Both the position numbers and the translations under genes were made by a program. From Actinacidiphila cocklensis (GTDB taxonomy: Bacteria > Actinomycetota > Actinomycetes > Streptomycetales > Streptomycetaceae), in contig NZ_CAJSLV010000086.1 of the NCBI RefSeq assembly GCF_907177275.1, forward strand, positions 1 through 48,243: 48,243 nt of DNA. Direction: 5' to 3'. The notes under the pieces are model-generated. The model was not told the origin of the DNA and made no database searches. It was given only the letters and a program-made list of their open reading frames with translations. Positions 16,472-25,070 of the stretch are shown here, piece after piece. Each line of letters starts with the position of its first letter. Position 1 is the stretch's first letter.

Positions 16472-16534
16472 TGTGAGCACCTGGGTGCGGAGAGTAGTAG
16501 GGCGAGAACAGGCCCATCTGGTCCGGGAGATGGG
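16472..16534. repeat. 63-bp upstream element, copy 2
   Basis: Second copy of the element at 14999-15061 (55/63 identical). It ends 10 bp from the ATG of the minus-strand DUF6083-like gene. In the minus-strand sense it includes CCTACTACTCTCC, possibly a promoter -10 region, followed by the GCACC-CA-GGTGC palindrome. Confidence 0.8.
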
Positions 16535-16707
16535 GGCGAATCTCGTTCCGGGGCTCCGTCCGACCCCGTCGCACTAGGCGGAGGGGTTCGGCGCCCGGCA
16601 TACTCGCGTGAGCGGCATGCCGCCGGCGGCGGGTACGGGGAGTGGTGCCGGGCCGACGGCAGGGGACGTTCAGCTGCGGTACCGGAAATCCTGCGGAGGG
16701 ACCCGGC

Positions 16708-17973
16708 ATGGGCATGAGGAACACGCTGCTCGACGTCGCCCCGTTACGGTCGTCACCCGCATTCAGGCGGCTGTGGGCCGGACAGGCCCTCTCCGGGTTC
16801 GGCAGCCAGATGTCGCTCGTGGCCGTGCTGTACCAGGTCTGGCAGAAGACCGGCAGTACGGTCTGGACCGGCGCTGTCGGACTGGCGCAGGCGCTTCCGC
16901 TCACCGTGCTCGGGCTCTTCGCCGGCACGCTGATCGACCGGGTGGACAGGCGAAAGTTCTATCTGGCCACGACGAGCGGGCAGGCCCTGTGCGCGCTGCT
17001 GCTGGCGCTCCAGGGATTCCTCGGGCACGTACCCCCGGGCGGGTTGCTGCTTCTGGTCACGGTGCAGTTCTGTTTCGTCGCCGGCAGCGGTCCCGCCTCA
17101 CGCACCTTCGTCCCCCGGCTGCTCCCCGCGCACCAGCTGTCCGCCGGGCTCGCACTGAACCGCATCTCCTTCCAGAGCGCCATGCTCCTCGGGCCGGCCG
17201 CGGGCGGCCTGCTCATCGGCGGCGTGGGCGTCGGCGGCTGCTACTCGGCCGACGCACTCACCTTCGCCGCGGCGATCTACGGCGCCCTGGGCCTGCCCCC
17301 GATGCCGGCCACCCGCGACGCCACGCGGCCGGGGCTCAGCGGCGTCAGGGACGGTCTGGCCTTCGTGGTCCGCACCCCGGTCATCCGGGGAGCGCTTCTC
17401 ACCGACCTCGCCACCACCGTGCTGTCGATGCCGGTCAGCCTCTTCCCGCTCATCAACGAGGAGCGCTTCGGCGGAAATCCGCGCACGCTGGGGCTGTTCC
17501 TGTCCGCGATAGCCGTCGGCGGGGTCGCCGCGTCCGTCCTCTCCGGAGCCTTCACCCGGCTTCCGCGCCCCGGCCTGGTGATGCTCGGCGGATCTGCCTC
17601 CTGGGGCGGCGCACTCGTGCTGTTCGGCCTCACACCGCTGGCCTGGCTCGGCCTCGGCTGCCTCGTGCTGGCAGGCGCGGCCGACACCGTCTCCGTGGTG
17701 ACCCGCGGCGCGATCGTTCAGCTGCACACCCCGGACGAACTCCTGGGCCGGGTCGCGGCCGCCGAGCAGATCGTCGGACAGGCCGGACCCGACCTCGGCA
17801 ATATGGCGGGCGGCCTCGTGGCGGCCGCCACGACAGGCGTGACGGCCCTGATCGGCGGCGGCCTGGCCTGCATCTGCGCCGTGACGTGGATCGGGACGGC
17901 CACGCCGGGACTTCGCAGGCTCCAGGCACCCGCTCCGCAGCCGGCGGCACCCGCCGACCCGCAGGTGGCGTGA
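16708..17973 (+). CDS. MFS transporter (MFS_3/EntS-like exporter)
   Basis: 421 residues, start ATG 16708 with GGAGGG 8 bp upstream. About 10-12 hydrophobic segments are visible, with FRRLWAGQALSGFGSQMS at the N-terminus and the loop GTLIDRVDRRKFYLA between TM2 and TM3, both typical of the MFS_3 efflux branch that includes EntS. It is convergent with the biosynthetic operon ending at 18100 and 126 bp from it. It could export that operon's product, but this is inferred only from proximity. Confidence 0.88.
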   Translation: MGMRNTLLDVAPLRSSPAFRRLWAGQALSGFGSQMSLVAVLYQVWQKTGSTVWTGAVGLAQALPLTVLGLFAGTLIDRVDRRKFYLATTSGQALCALLLALQGFLGHVPPGGLLLLVTVQFCFVAGSGPASRTFVPRLLPAHQLSAGLALNRISFQSAMLLGPAAGGLLIGGVGVGGCYSADALTFAAAIYGALGLPPMPATRDATRPGLSGVRDGLAFVVRTPVIRGALLTDLATTVLSMPVSLFPLINEERFGGNPRTLGLFLSAIAVGGVAASVLSGAFTRLPRPGLVMLGGSASWGGALVLFGLTPLAWLGLGCLVLAGAADTVSVVTRGAIVQLHTPDELLGRVAAAEQIVGQAGPDLGNMAGGLVAAATTGVTALIGGGLACICAVTWIGTATPGLRRLQAPAPQPAAPADPQVA

Positions 17974-18099
17974 TCCGGTACCGCCGCCGGGCGTACGACC
18001 CGCGGGCAACTGAACGTGCCACGCCGCGTCCTGGCTGCCGGCCGGCACGACCCGCCGCCGGGGCCACCGCCCGCCAAGCCCGCCTGCCAAGCCCGCACG

Positions 18100-19035
18100 T
18101 CAAGCCCGCACGTCGACCAGAACCTTGCCCATCGTCTCGCGTGCCGCCATCGCCGCGTGGGCCGCGCCCACCCCGGCGAGCGGTACGACCCGGTCGATCC
18201 GGGCGGTCAGCAGTCCGCGGCTCGCCAGCGTGAAAAGCACCTGCGAGGCCCGCGCGAACACCGCAGGTGCCGCCAGGATCTGCCGCATCCACAGCCCGTG
18301 CACGCCCACGGACCTGCCGGTCAGGTCGTCGAGGGCCACCGTGTCGGAGGCCCCGCCGCGCGCGCCCACCGACACCAGCCGGCCGAACGGGGCCACGGCG
18401 GCCAGACCCGCCCGCAGCGCCGGGCCGCCGACCGAGTCGAGGTAGAGGTCGACGCCGTCGGGCAGCGCCTCGGTCAGCTCCTCGGGCCGGGCGACCGCCA
18501 CGTGCGCGCCCAGGGAGCGTGCGAACGCCTGCTTCTGCGGGGTCGACGCGATGGCCGCCACCGGACCGGCGCCGAGCGCGAGCGCCAGCTGCACGGCGAG
18601 GTGCCCCACTCCGCCGGCCGCGGCGGTGACCGCCACGCTGTCACCCGGCCGCAGCCGCCCGGCGGTGACAAGGGCGCCGTACGCGGTGCACCCCTGCTCC
18701 AACAGGCCCACCGCCTGCATGTCGTCGATGTCCTCGGGGACCTCCACCGCATACGCGTCGCGTACGGCGGCCACCTGGGCGTACCCGCCGCCTTCGCGCA
18801 GCAGCGCGACAACCCGGCGCCCGTCGGAACGGCGCCGCCCGACCACGTCGGCGCCGAGAACGGCGGGGAGCCGCGGCGGCGCGTACACCCCCTCCCGGAT
18901 CTCCAGGTCGGCGAAGTTGAGTCCGGCGAGGCTGACGTCGATGACCGACTCGCCCTCGCCGGCCTCGGGTTCCGGCACCGTCTCGGGCCGCAGTTCCTCG
19001 GGCCCGCCGAAGCCCCGCAGCACCACGGCCCGCAT
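18100..19035 (-). CDS. MDR-superfamily NADPH-dependent reductase (quinone oxidoreductase-like), last gene of pseudopeptide operon
   Basis: 311 residues. It is a GroES-like plus Rossmann MDR protein with LNFADLEIREGVY and VTAAAGGVGHLAVQLA (NADPH site). The structural zinc loop Cys cluster is absent, which places it with the QOR/enoyl-reductase branch. It is 39 bp downstream of the amidinotransferase. Ketomemicin-type pathways need a reductase that converts an arylmethyl-fumaryl-CoA to the succinyl-CoA form, and this protein is the candidate here. The 3' end is repeated twice downstream (CGTGCGGGCTTG). Confidence 0.87.
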   Translation of the reverse strand: MRAVVLRGFGGPEELRPETVPEPEAGEGESVIDVSLAGLNFADLEIREGVYAPPRLPAVLGADVVGRRRSDGRRVVALLREGGGYAQVAAVRDAYAVEVPEDIDDMQAVGLLEQGCTAYGALVTAGRLRPGDSVAVTAAAGGVGHLAVQLALALGAGPVAAIASTPQKQAFARSLGAHVAVARPEELTEALPDGVDLYLDSVGGPALRAGLAAVAPFGRLVSVGARGGASDTVALDDLTGRSVGVHGLWMRQILAAPAVFARASQVLFTLASRGLLTARIDRVVPLAGVGAAHAAMAARETMGKVLVDVRA

Positions 19036-19074
19036 GGTCGTCCTCCTTCGGTCGTGGCGCGGACGCCGGGTCGC

Positions 19075-20214
19075 TCAGTAGTCGAGGTAGTCCTCGGGTC
19101 CCGAGCCCTCGCGCACGGTGTCGAGGGTGAAGCAGTGCAGGCCGCCGCCGAACAGCCGGCGGTGCCGGTGGCGCACCGGGACCACGGTGAAGCCGCGGCC
19201 TTCCAGGGTGCGGGCCAGTTCCGGACAGGCGGCGTTGACCATCACGGTGTCCGGCGACACCGACAGCACATTGAGGTCGATGTAGCGGCTGGTGAGGATG
19301 AGATCGCCGTCGTCGTAGTCCGGGAAGTTGTTGTCCTCGGGCTCGGGCGGGAAGATCATGTCCCATCGCTGGAGTGCCTTGGGAAGCTGCTCGGCGACAT
19401 CCGGGGTGCGCACCAGCAGCAGACCGGGCCGCAGCGCCAGGACGGTGCTGTCGATGTGGCTGTCCGCGAGCCGGTGCAGCCGGTGGACGCGGAAGCGCCC
19501 CTCCAGGTGTCGTTCCAGCCAGTCGCAGCCCAGGGCGTGGTTGGCGTTGGAGACGTTGACGAACACGTCCCGGCCCAGCCGCAGGCACTGCGCCCCGTCG
19601 ATCATCATCTCGAACCCGGTGTCGTACGGCGAGGGCCGGGGATCGGTGATGGTCTCGAAGAGGGAGCCCTTGTCCGCCTCGGCCACGTAGGACAGGTCGA
19701 AGGACGCGTCGGTCATCATCGGGCGGGGCATCACCGTCCAGCGTCCGCCGCGGCGGAAGTACTCGGCGTAGACGGGCTTGAGGAACTGCGTCTCGAAGTA
19801 GCGCGAACGGACCAGCGGAGGGGTCTCGATGATCTCGTCGCCGAACACGATGCTGTTGTCACGGATGTTGAGCGGCGGGACGACGGCGGCGGCGAAGGCG
19901 GGCGTGTGCACCTCACCGGTCGCGGCGTCGAGTGGCAGCGGACGGTGGACGGTGATCGAGAGCTGGGCGAAGGTGTCGGCCATCTGTTCGACGTCCTCGC
20001 GCAACTCCTCCACGTAGCGCTGCTTGATGGGTGAGCGCCTCCCCGTGCCCGCCCCGGGGCTGACATGGCGCGGGTAGTAGATACGGCTGTAGGGCGTCTC
20101 GTCGTGGAAGAAGAGGTCGAAGGACAACTCCCTCGCGTGCGACGTGTAGTTGTCGGCGGACCCGAGGACCACCTCGCGCAGCGGAGACCAACTGTCGTAG
20201 CTGTTCAGGAGCAT
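19075..20214 (-). CDS. glycine/inosamine-type amidinotransferase
   Basis: 379 residues from ATG 20214, with AGAAGG upstream. The guanidine-modifying fold is shown by D206 (MIDGAQC), H253-x-D255 (DSHIDSTV) and the nucleophile C361 in FGGGLHCFTLD, matching the Asp-His-Cys set of L-arginine:glycine amidinotransferases. It would transfer an amidino group from arginine to an amine, giving the guanidino cap seen in pheganomycin and ketomemicin. It sits between the ATP-grasp ligase and the reductase in the same operon. Confidence 0.92.
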   Translation of the reverse strand: MLLNSYDSWSPLREVVLGSADNYTSHARELSFDLFFHDETPYSRIYYPRHVSPGAGTGRRSPIKQRYVEELREDVEQMADTFAQLSITVHRPLPLDAATGEVHTPAFAAAVVPPLNIRDNSIVFGDEIIETPPLVRSRYFETQFLKPVYAEYFRRGGRWTVMPRPMMTDASFDLSYVAEADKGSLFETITDPRPSPYDTGFEMMIDGAQCLRLGRDVFVNVSNANHALGCDWLERHLEGRFRVHRLHRLADSHIDSTVLALRPGLLLVRTPDVAEQLPKALQRWDMIFPPEPEDNNFPDYDDGDLILTSRYIDLNVLSVSPDTVMVNAACPELARTLEGRGFTVVPVRHRHRRLFGGGLHCFTLDTVREGSGPEDYLDY

Positions 20215-20336
20215 GGTTCGGCCTTCTCTCGGCGTCGGTTGCGGGTGGGGGCGCGGTAGGGGGCGGTGCGGTACGCCTGCGGTGGCGGGCACGGTTTCGG
20301 CGGCACGGCTCGACGGGCGGGCGGCGGTCGGTGTGT

Positions 20337-21698
20337 TCAGGACGCGGCCTTCGCCAGCAGCGGCACCAGCTCCGCCTGCCGCGCGCGGGCTCCGGTGACG
20401 TCGTCGGCGATGACGCAGTACATGACGGCGCCGGTCAGCGGCCCGAAGGCGTTCACCAGGACCACGCCGGTGCCGGACGCCGGGTCGAAGCCGAGCCCGG
20501 CCTCTTCGAGCGCGGCGGCGGTCGCGGGGAAGGGCGGAGCCGCGCACTCACCGCCCAGCAGGACCCGCCGCCGGCGCACCGCGGGGTCCAGCAGCCGCCC
20601 CGCCATGGCGGTGTGCAGATGAGTGGACCCGGTGATCCTGCCGTTGGCCTCGCAGAAGCGGATCTCGCCCCGCACGGTGACGTAGGCGTCCGCGCTGATC
20701 GTGCCCCGGTAGCCCAGGGCGCGATACGCCTCGCACAGGTGCCGGCCGACCGCGGTCAACTCGGCCGTGGCCTCGCCCGTCAGCCGAGCGGAGGCCGGGA
20801 CGATCTCACCGACCACCACCGGGTCCGTCAGCATCTCGCCGGTGCCGGTCAGATCCACCCGATCGTCGGCGACCACGAACTCCGCGTACACGGGCACGGC
20901 GCCGACGTGGTACTGCTCGACCACCAGCCGGTGCCGTCCGCCCTCGGTCAGCCACGGCCAACGGTCCGCCACGTACGCGTCGATCGCCGGGCCGTCGGGC
21001 AGCAGCACGGCGCGGGGGGCACCCGCGGGCTCGACCCCGGGCGCCGGCGTCAGGATCTCGTTCCCCAGCCCGCCGCCGCCGAACTCGCGCTTGGCGATGG
21101 CGCAGTGGCCCTCGTCGAGGAGGGTGGCGATCGCGCGGACCGCCTCGCCGCGGTCGTTGACCACCGTGCCGCGCGCGATCGGCACACCCGCCCCCGCCGC
21201 CACCGCGCGGAAGGCCGCCTTGCTGTTGACCAGCGCACTTCCGCCCTGGGCGTGGAACGCCCAGCCCGGCAGCGCCGCCTCGGCACCGAGACGCCGGGCG
21301 AGGTCGGCCACCGTGGCATCCGGGTAGACCGGCGTGATCCGCAGCCCGGTCGGGGCCGCGGTCCGGCCGTGTTCTCCGGGTCCGTGCAGCGCTTCGCGCA
21401 GCGCGTCCTCCAACGCGGGGTCCGCCAACCGGTCCGGCGTCAGCAGCCCGGAGCCCAGCCGGCCGGGGGCGGGGGCCAGTACCGTGAACGAGCCACGCGG
21501 TGTTCCGGTCAGCGCCGTGACGTAGTCGGCGAACGCCTCGTCGGGGAGGGTCGGCAGGACCAGCACATCGCCTTCACGTGCCCACCACAGCAGGCGGTGG
21601 GCACCGTGACCGGCGGCTTCGCGGGACTGCTCGGACAGCGCGGTGAGGTCGCCGACCATCTCCTCGGTGCGGGTGTTGCCGATCAGCACGGTCCTCAC
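20337..21698 (-). CDS. PGM1-type ATP-grasp peptide ligase
   Basis: 453 residues from GTG 21698, which overlaps the MaoC stop by 4 bp (GTGA). The N-terminal ~110 residues (VLIGNTRTEEMVGDL onward) look like the preATP-grasp domain. The ATP-grasp core has AIAKREFGGGGLGNEIL as the glycine-rich loop and IRFCEANGRITGSTH as the metal-binding Glu/Asn strand. PGM1-type ligases join amidino-amino acids to a second amino acid or peptide amine. Next to an amidinotransferase, this is the diagnostic pair of pheganomycin/ketomemicin pathways. Confidence 0.88.
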   Translation of the reverse strand: MRTVLIGNTRTEEMVGDLTALSEQSREAAGHGAHRLLWWAREGDVLVLPTLPDEAFADYVTALTGTPRGSFTVLAPAPGRLGSGLLTPDRLADPALEDALREALHGPGEHGRTAAPTGLRITPVYPDATVADLARRLGAEAALPGWAFHAQGGSALVNSKAAFRAVAAGAGVPIARGTVVNDRGEAVRAIATLLDEGHCAIAKREFGGGGLGNEILTPAPGVEPAGAPRAVLLPDGPAIDAYVADRWPWLTEGGRHRLVVEQYHVGAVPVYAEFVVADDRVDLTGTGEMLTDPVVVGEIVPASARLTGEATAELTAVGRHLCEAYRALGYRGTISADAYVTVRGEIRFCEANGRITGSTHLHTAMAGRLLDPAVRRRRVLLGGECAAPPFPATAAALEEAGLGFDPASGTGVVLVNAFGPLTGAVMYCVIADDVTGARARQAELVPLLAKAAS

Positions 21699-22363
21699 GC
21701 CGGCTCCCCGGGTACGGCCGAGACCGTCCGCAGCGGCCCGGGCGAGTCCTCGGCGAGGTCGGGAGACCCGCCCGGGGCGCCGGTGGCCGTGCCGGTCCCG
21801 GCGCCGGGACCGCGGCCCTCCGCCGCGCCGCCGGCACTCGCCCTGCACGGCACCAGGAAGCTGCGCTCGTAGACCAGCACCACCTCGCCGGTGGACTTGG
21901 TCCCTGTCGTCCGGCAGGACACGATTCCCTCGCCGGGGCGGCTGCGCGAGAGCCGTTTGGTGAGGACCTCGCTCTGCGCGTAGAGGGTGTCGCCCGCGAA
22001 GACCGGTGCGGGCAGCCGGATGTGGTCCCAGCCGAGGTTGGCCAGAGCCCGGCCGCTGGTGCTGCGCACCGTCATCCCGCCGACGATGCTGAGCGTCACG
22101 AGGCTGGAGACCAGCGGCTTGCCCCAGGGCAGCGTCGCGCAGTGGGCGGCGTCGATGTGCAAGGGGGAGACGTTCATGGCCAGCATGCTCATCAGTACGT
22201 TGTCGGTCTCGGTGACCGTGCGCCCGGGGCGGTGCTCGATGACGTCGCCGACGGTGAACTCCTCGTAGCAGAAGCCCACCGACTCGCGGTACCGCCGCTC
22301 GCCGATCCGCTCGTAGCCCGTGGGCGCCGCCGCGGCCGGGTCCGTGGTGCGTACGTCGTCCAT
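21695..22363 (-). CDS. MaoC-like (mesaconyl-CoA hydratase-type) dehydratase
   Basis: 222 residues from ATG 22363 with GAGAGGA upstream. The hot-dog hydratase motif is AMNVSPLHIDAAH, with N64, H69 and D71 as the expected catalytic or substrate residues, and PAPVFAGDTLYAQSEV is the following family strand. The last ~50 residues are a Gly/Ala/Pro-rich tail absent from most relatives. In the pathway it would dehydrate a 2-substituted malyl-CoA to the fumaryl-CoA form, the step after the CitE-like aldolase. Confidence 0.88.
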   Translation of the reverse strand: MDDVRTTDPAAAAPTGYERIGERRYRESVGFCYEEFTVGDVIEHRPGRTVTETDNVLMSMLAMNVSPLHIDAAHCATLPWGKPLVSSLVTLSIVGGMTVRSTSGRALANLGWDHIRLPAPVFAGDTLYAQSEVLTKRLSRSRPGEGIVSCRTTGTKSTGEVVLVYERSFLVPCRASAGGAAEGRGPGAGTGTATGAPGGSPDLAEDSPGPLRTVSAVPGEPA

Positions 22364-22527
22364 GCGTGTCCTCTCAAGGGGAATCGACTCGCCGGATCGG
22401 GGCGGGTGCCCGGGGGCGGGACAACGGGTCCGCCGCTCGGTGCGGCGCGCCGGTGGACCGGCCTGGCGGGTCCGACCGGCCGGCCGAGGGTGGCGGGCCG
22501 GGGGGTGGCGGGTCGGGGGGTGGCGGG

Positions 22528-23763
22528 TCAGAGGGTGGCGATCACGTCCTTGACGCTGTCCGCGAACTCGTCGATCTTCTCGGCGCTCAGATCGGAGCGG
22601 AGCATGATGCGCAACCCCGCCTCGCCGCGCGGGACGATCGGGAAGAACACCGCCGAGCTGTAGAAGCCCCGCCGGTAGAGCTCGGCGGACAGCCGGACGG
22701 CGTCGTCGGCCTCCCCGACGGTGATCCGGCGGACGGGGAGCCCGTTGCCCGCGAAGGGCGTGGGGTAGACGCGGTCGAAGTGGTCGATGTTCTCGTGCAG
22801 GCGCCGCTGAAGTTCGCCCAGTTCGGGCGAGCGGTGGATCGCGGCACTGGCCAGCGAGGCGCCCACCAGCGGCAGTGACATGTTCTGCGACCATCCCACC
22901 GGACCGGCGTGCCGGTGCAGGAACTCGAACATCGCACGACTGCCGAGCATCGCTATGCCACCGCCGGTGCCGAAGCCTTTGCCGAGGCTGGCGACGATCA
23001 CCGTCAGGTCGTTCATCTCCAACTGCGAGCGGACGAAGCCCTCGCCGTGCTCGCCGACGAGGGAGAGCGAGTGCGAATCGTCGATGTAGAGGAACAGCCC
23101 GTACCGGTCCTGGAGTTCCTTCAGCCCCGCGAGCGCTGTGGACCCGCCCATCGAGTACGCGCCATCGGCCACGTACGCGACCCGCGGATACTGGCGGCAG
23201 ATCTTCTCGAGCTGGTCGAGGTCGTTGTGATCGCAGGTCAGGACCAGGGTCTCCTCCGCGCACACGGGCTTGACGTAGGACATGCAGAAGTGGCAGTAGC
23301 GGTCGAAGACCATCACCCGCGGCTGCCCGTCGTCGCCCAGGTGGCCCGAGGCGATCAGCGGCAGGATGCCCGCGGTCAGCGCGGTGCAGGAGGTTCCCGG
23401 CAGGACGTGCGCGCCGAACAGCTCGCCCAGCTCCTCCTCCATGCGGACCAGGAGGTTGTGCCGGATGCGGGTCGTCGAGACCACCAACCAGGTCGCCTGC
23501 GCCTCCTGGAGGGCGTCGATGGCACCCTGGATGACCGCCGGGTGGTGGTTGAGCCCCAGATAGCCGACCGAGCACATGTTGACGAATTCGTGGCCGGTCT
23601 CCGCGACCACCAGACGGTTGTTGGCGTCGGGGGTGTCGACGTGGATGCCGATGAGCCCGGCGTCCGACGCCTTGCGCCAGGCGGGGTCGGCGACCTCCAG
23701 CATCGAGGAGTTGTTGCGGTGCCGGTGCGGGCCGGTGATGTCGAGCGGGAGGCTCTGCGTCAT
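22528..23763 (-). CDS. PLP-dependent alpha-oxoamine synthase (glycine C-acetyltransferase/AONS-like)
   Basis: 411 residues from ATG 23763 with GAGGGAG upstream. This is a fold-type I enzyme with the PLP lysine K262 in VASLGKGFGTGGG, D228/H231 in LYIDDSHSL and the preceding VADGAYSMGG. The family joins an amino acid alpha-carbon to an acyl-CoA with loss of CO2. In ketomemicin biosynthesis such an enzyme makes the ketomethylene link that replaces a peptide bond, and the assignment here follows from the surrounding genes. Confidence 0.92.
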   Translation of the reverse strand: MTQSLPLDITGPHRHRNNSSMLEVADPAWRKASDAGLIGIHVDTPDANNRLVVAETGHEFVNMCSVGYLGLNHHPAVIQGAIDALQEAQATWLVVSTTRIRHNLLVRMEEELGELFGAHVLPGTSCTALTAGILPLIASGHLGDDGQPRVMVFDRYCHFCMSYVKPVCAEETLVLTCDHNDLDQLEKICRQYPRVAYVADGAYSMGGSTALAGLKELQDRYGLFLYIDDSHSLSLVGEHGEGFVRSQLEMNDLTVIVASLGKGFGTGGGIAMLGSRAMFEFLHRHAGPVGWSQNMSLPLVGASLASAAIHRSPELGELQRRLHENIDHFDRVYPTPFAGNGLPVRRITVGEADDAVRLSAELYRRGFYSSAVFFPIVPRGEAGLRIMLRSDLSAEKIDEFADSVKDVIATL

Positions 23764-23881
23764 GTCGGACAACTCCCTCGCGAGGTGCACGGATGGTTTC
23801 TCACAGCTGGTGCTGCGGGGCGCGAGGTCCCGAGAAGGACGGCCGGGCGCCCCGGGGGGCCGGGCGACGCCAGGACGGTGG

Positions 23882-24715
23882 TCAGCCGAACTCCTCGATC
23901 AGCCGCTGGGATGCCTCGAAGAAGGGCGCTCCGACCATCGAGCCGTCGACGACGGTGGCGTCCCTGCCGTTCTCCCGCCCCGCAGCGACGACTCTGCGCG
24001 CGTGCTCCAGCAGTTCGGGGCCGGGGGAGAACGCCTCGTTGACGACGGGAATCTGCCGGGGATGGACCGCCACCTTGCCGCTGAAGCCGAAGTCGCGTGC
24101 CGCGGCGGCCTCATGACGCAGCCCCTCGATGTCGAGGGCCTCGAAGTACGGGGCGTCCATGGCCTCGATCCCCGCTGCGCGGGCGCCGTTGACCACGGTG
24201 GCGCGCGCGTACGCCAGCGACTCCCAGGTGAGCCGGGCACCCACCGCGAAGGCGTAGTCGGCCGAGCCGAAGACCACGGCCTGCAGCCGGGACGAGGCGG
24301 TGGCGATGGCGGCCGTGTTGAGTAGGCCCCGCGGCGTCTCCACCACGGCGAAGAACTCCGTGTCCGGGCAGTTCGGGGCCAGCGCGTGCTCGACGATCTC
24401 GATGTCGCGCGCCGACTCGGTCTTGGGGATCAGCACGAGCGCCGGCTTGACCGGGTAGTGCCGCAGCGCGAGCAGGTCGCGCAGGCCGTCCGGTTCGGTC
24501 ACGGCGTTGATCCGGATCGCCAGGCGCGCGGGGCCGCGGGGCTCCGTGAAGAAGTCCGCGGCCAGGCGCCGAGCCTCCTCCTTGCGCTGCGCTGGTACGG
24601 AGTCCTCCAGGTCCACCATGGCGATGTCGGCGCCGGAGGCATGGCACTTCGCGTACCGCTGTACGGCGGTGCCCGGTGTGGACAGGAGGGAGCGGCAGTA
24701 CCGGGAAAACTTCAT
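23882..24715 (-). CDS. HpcH/HpaI (CitE-like) aldolase, first gene of pseudopeptide operon
   Basis: 277 residues from ATG 24715 with GGGAG upstream. CitE/malyl-CoA lyase features are VDLEDSVP, AIRIN (R68), VVETPRG with E126 and FGSADYA with D153, the two Mg ligands. The family makes or cleaves CoA thioesters of malate type. In ketomemicin pathways the aldolase condenses an aryl pyruvate with malonyl-CoA. The five genes downstream run on the same strand with gaps of 118, 164, -4, 122 and 39 bp. Confidence 0.9.
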   Translation of the reverse strand: MKFSRYCRSLLSTPGTAVQRYAKCHASGADIAMVDLEDSVPAQRKEEARRLAADFFTEPRGPARLAIRINAVTEPDGLRDLLALRHYPVKPALVLIPKTESARDIEIVEHALAPNCPDTEFFAVVETPRGLLNTAAIATASSRLQAVVFGSADYAFAVGARLTWESLAYARATVVNGARAAGIEAMDAPYFEALDIEGLRHEAAAARDFGFSGKVAVHPRQIPVVNEAFSPGPELLEHARRVVAAGRENGRDATVVDGSMVGAPFFEASQRLIEEFG

Positions 24716-24814
24716 GGGGGGTCTCCCGACGAAGGCGACGCGCTCTTGAGGGCGGGAAGGGTACGGCCGGTCAGGGTGGACGGCGCCCGCTGCCACATGC
24801 CTACCTGATGTCGC

Positions 24815-24848
24815 GTTGTTCAGGTGTCCGCCGCGCGTCCTGAACAAC
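24815..24848. promoter_or_regulatory. inverted repeat in the promoter region of the pseudopeptide operon
   Basis: GTTGTTCAGG and CCTGAACAAC are perfect 10-bp arms 14 bp apart. They begin 100 bp upstream of the aldolase start, in the region shared with the divergent nSTAND gene. Two more GAACA half-sites follow (24856-24871, spaced 10 bp). This is a good operator candidate; no dedicated regulator is recognisable in the cluster. Confidence 0.6.
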
Positions 24849-25070
24849 AATCTCGAACAACGTCGAACACCCGGATCGCCGTATTGCATGTGATAAGCGG
24901 TCAAGTCGTCCGCCGTGAGGAATTGGCGAAATCAGCGATGCCGCCGTTCGTAGGCTTGTGCTTACCGTGTCAGGACGCTCTCTCGGATGCCGCACGAAAT
25001 GCCACAGCAGATCGGTCGGACGTCCCCAGCATCGCCGCCTCCCGGGACGGACGCCGGGAAAGGGGTTCCG

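Noticed and set aside
18060..18125. Short CGTGCGGGCTTG repeats as a regulatory site
   Set aside because: They copy the last codons of the reductase gene and look like a small local duplication.
19075..20214. Streptomycin-type inosamine amidinotransferase (StrB)
   Set aside because: No aminocyclitol genes nearby; the ATP-grasp, aldolase and PLP neighbours point to a pseudopeptide pathway.
21695..24715. Ethylmalonyl-CoA or methylaspartate pathway genes (CitE plus MaoC)
   Set aside because: No crotonyl-CoA reductase, mutase or epimerase genes; coupling by overlap to a peptide ligase indicates a biosynthetic role instead.
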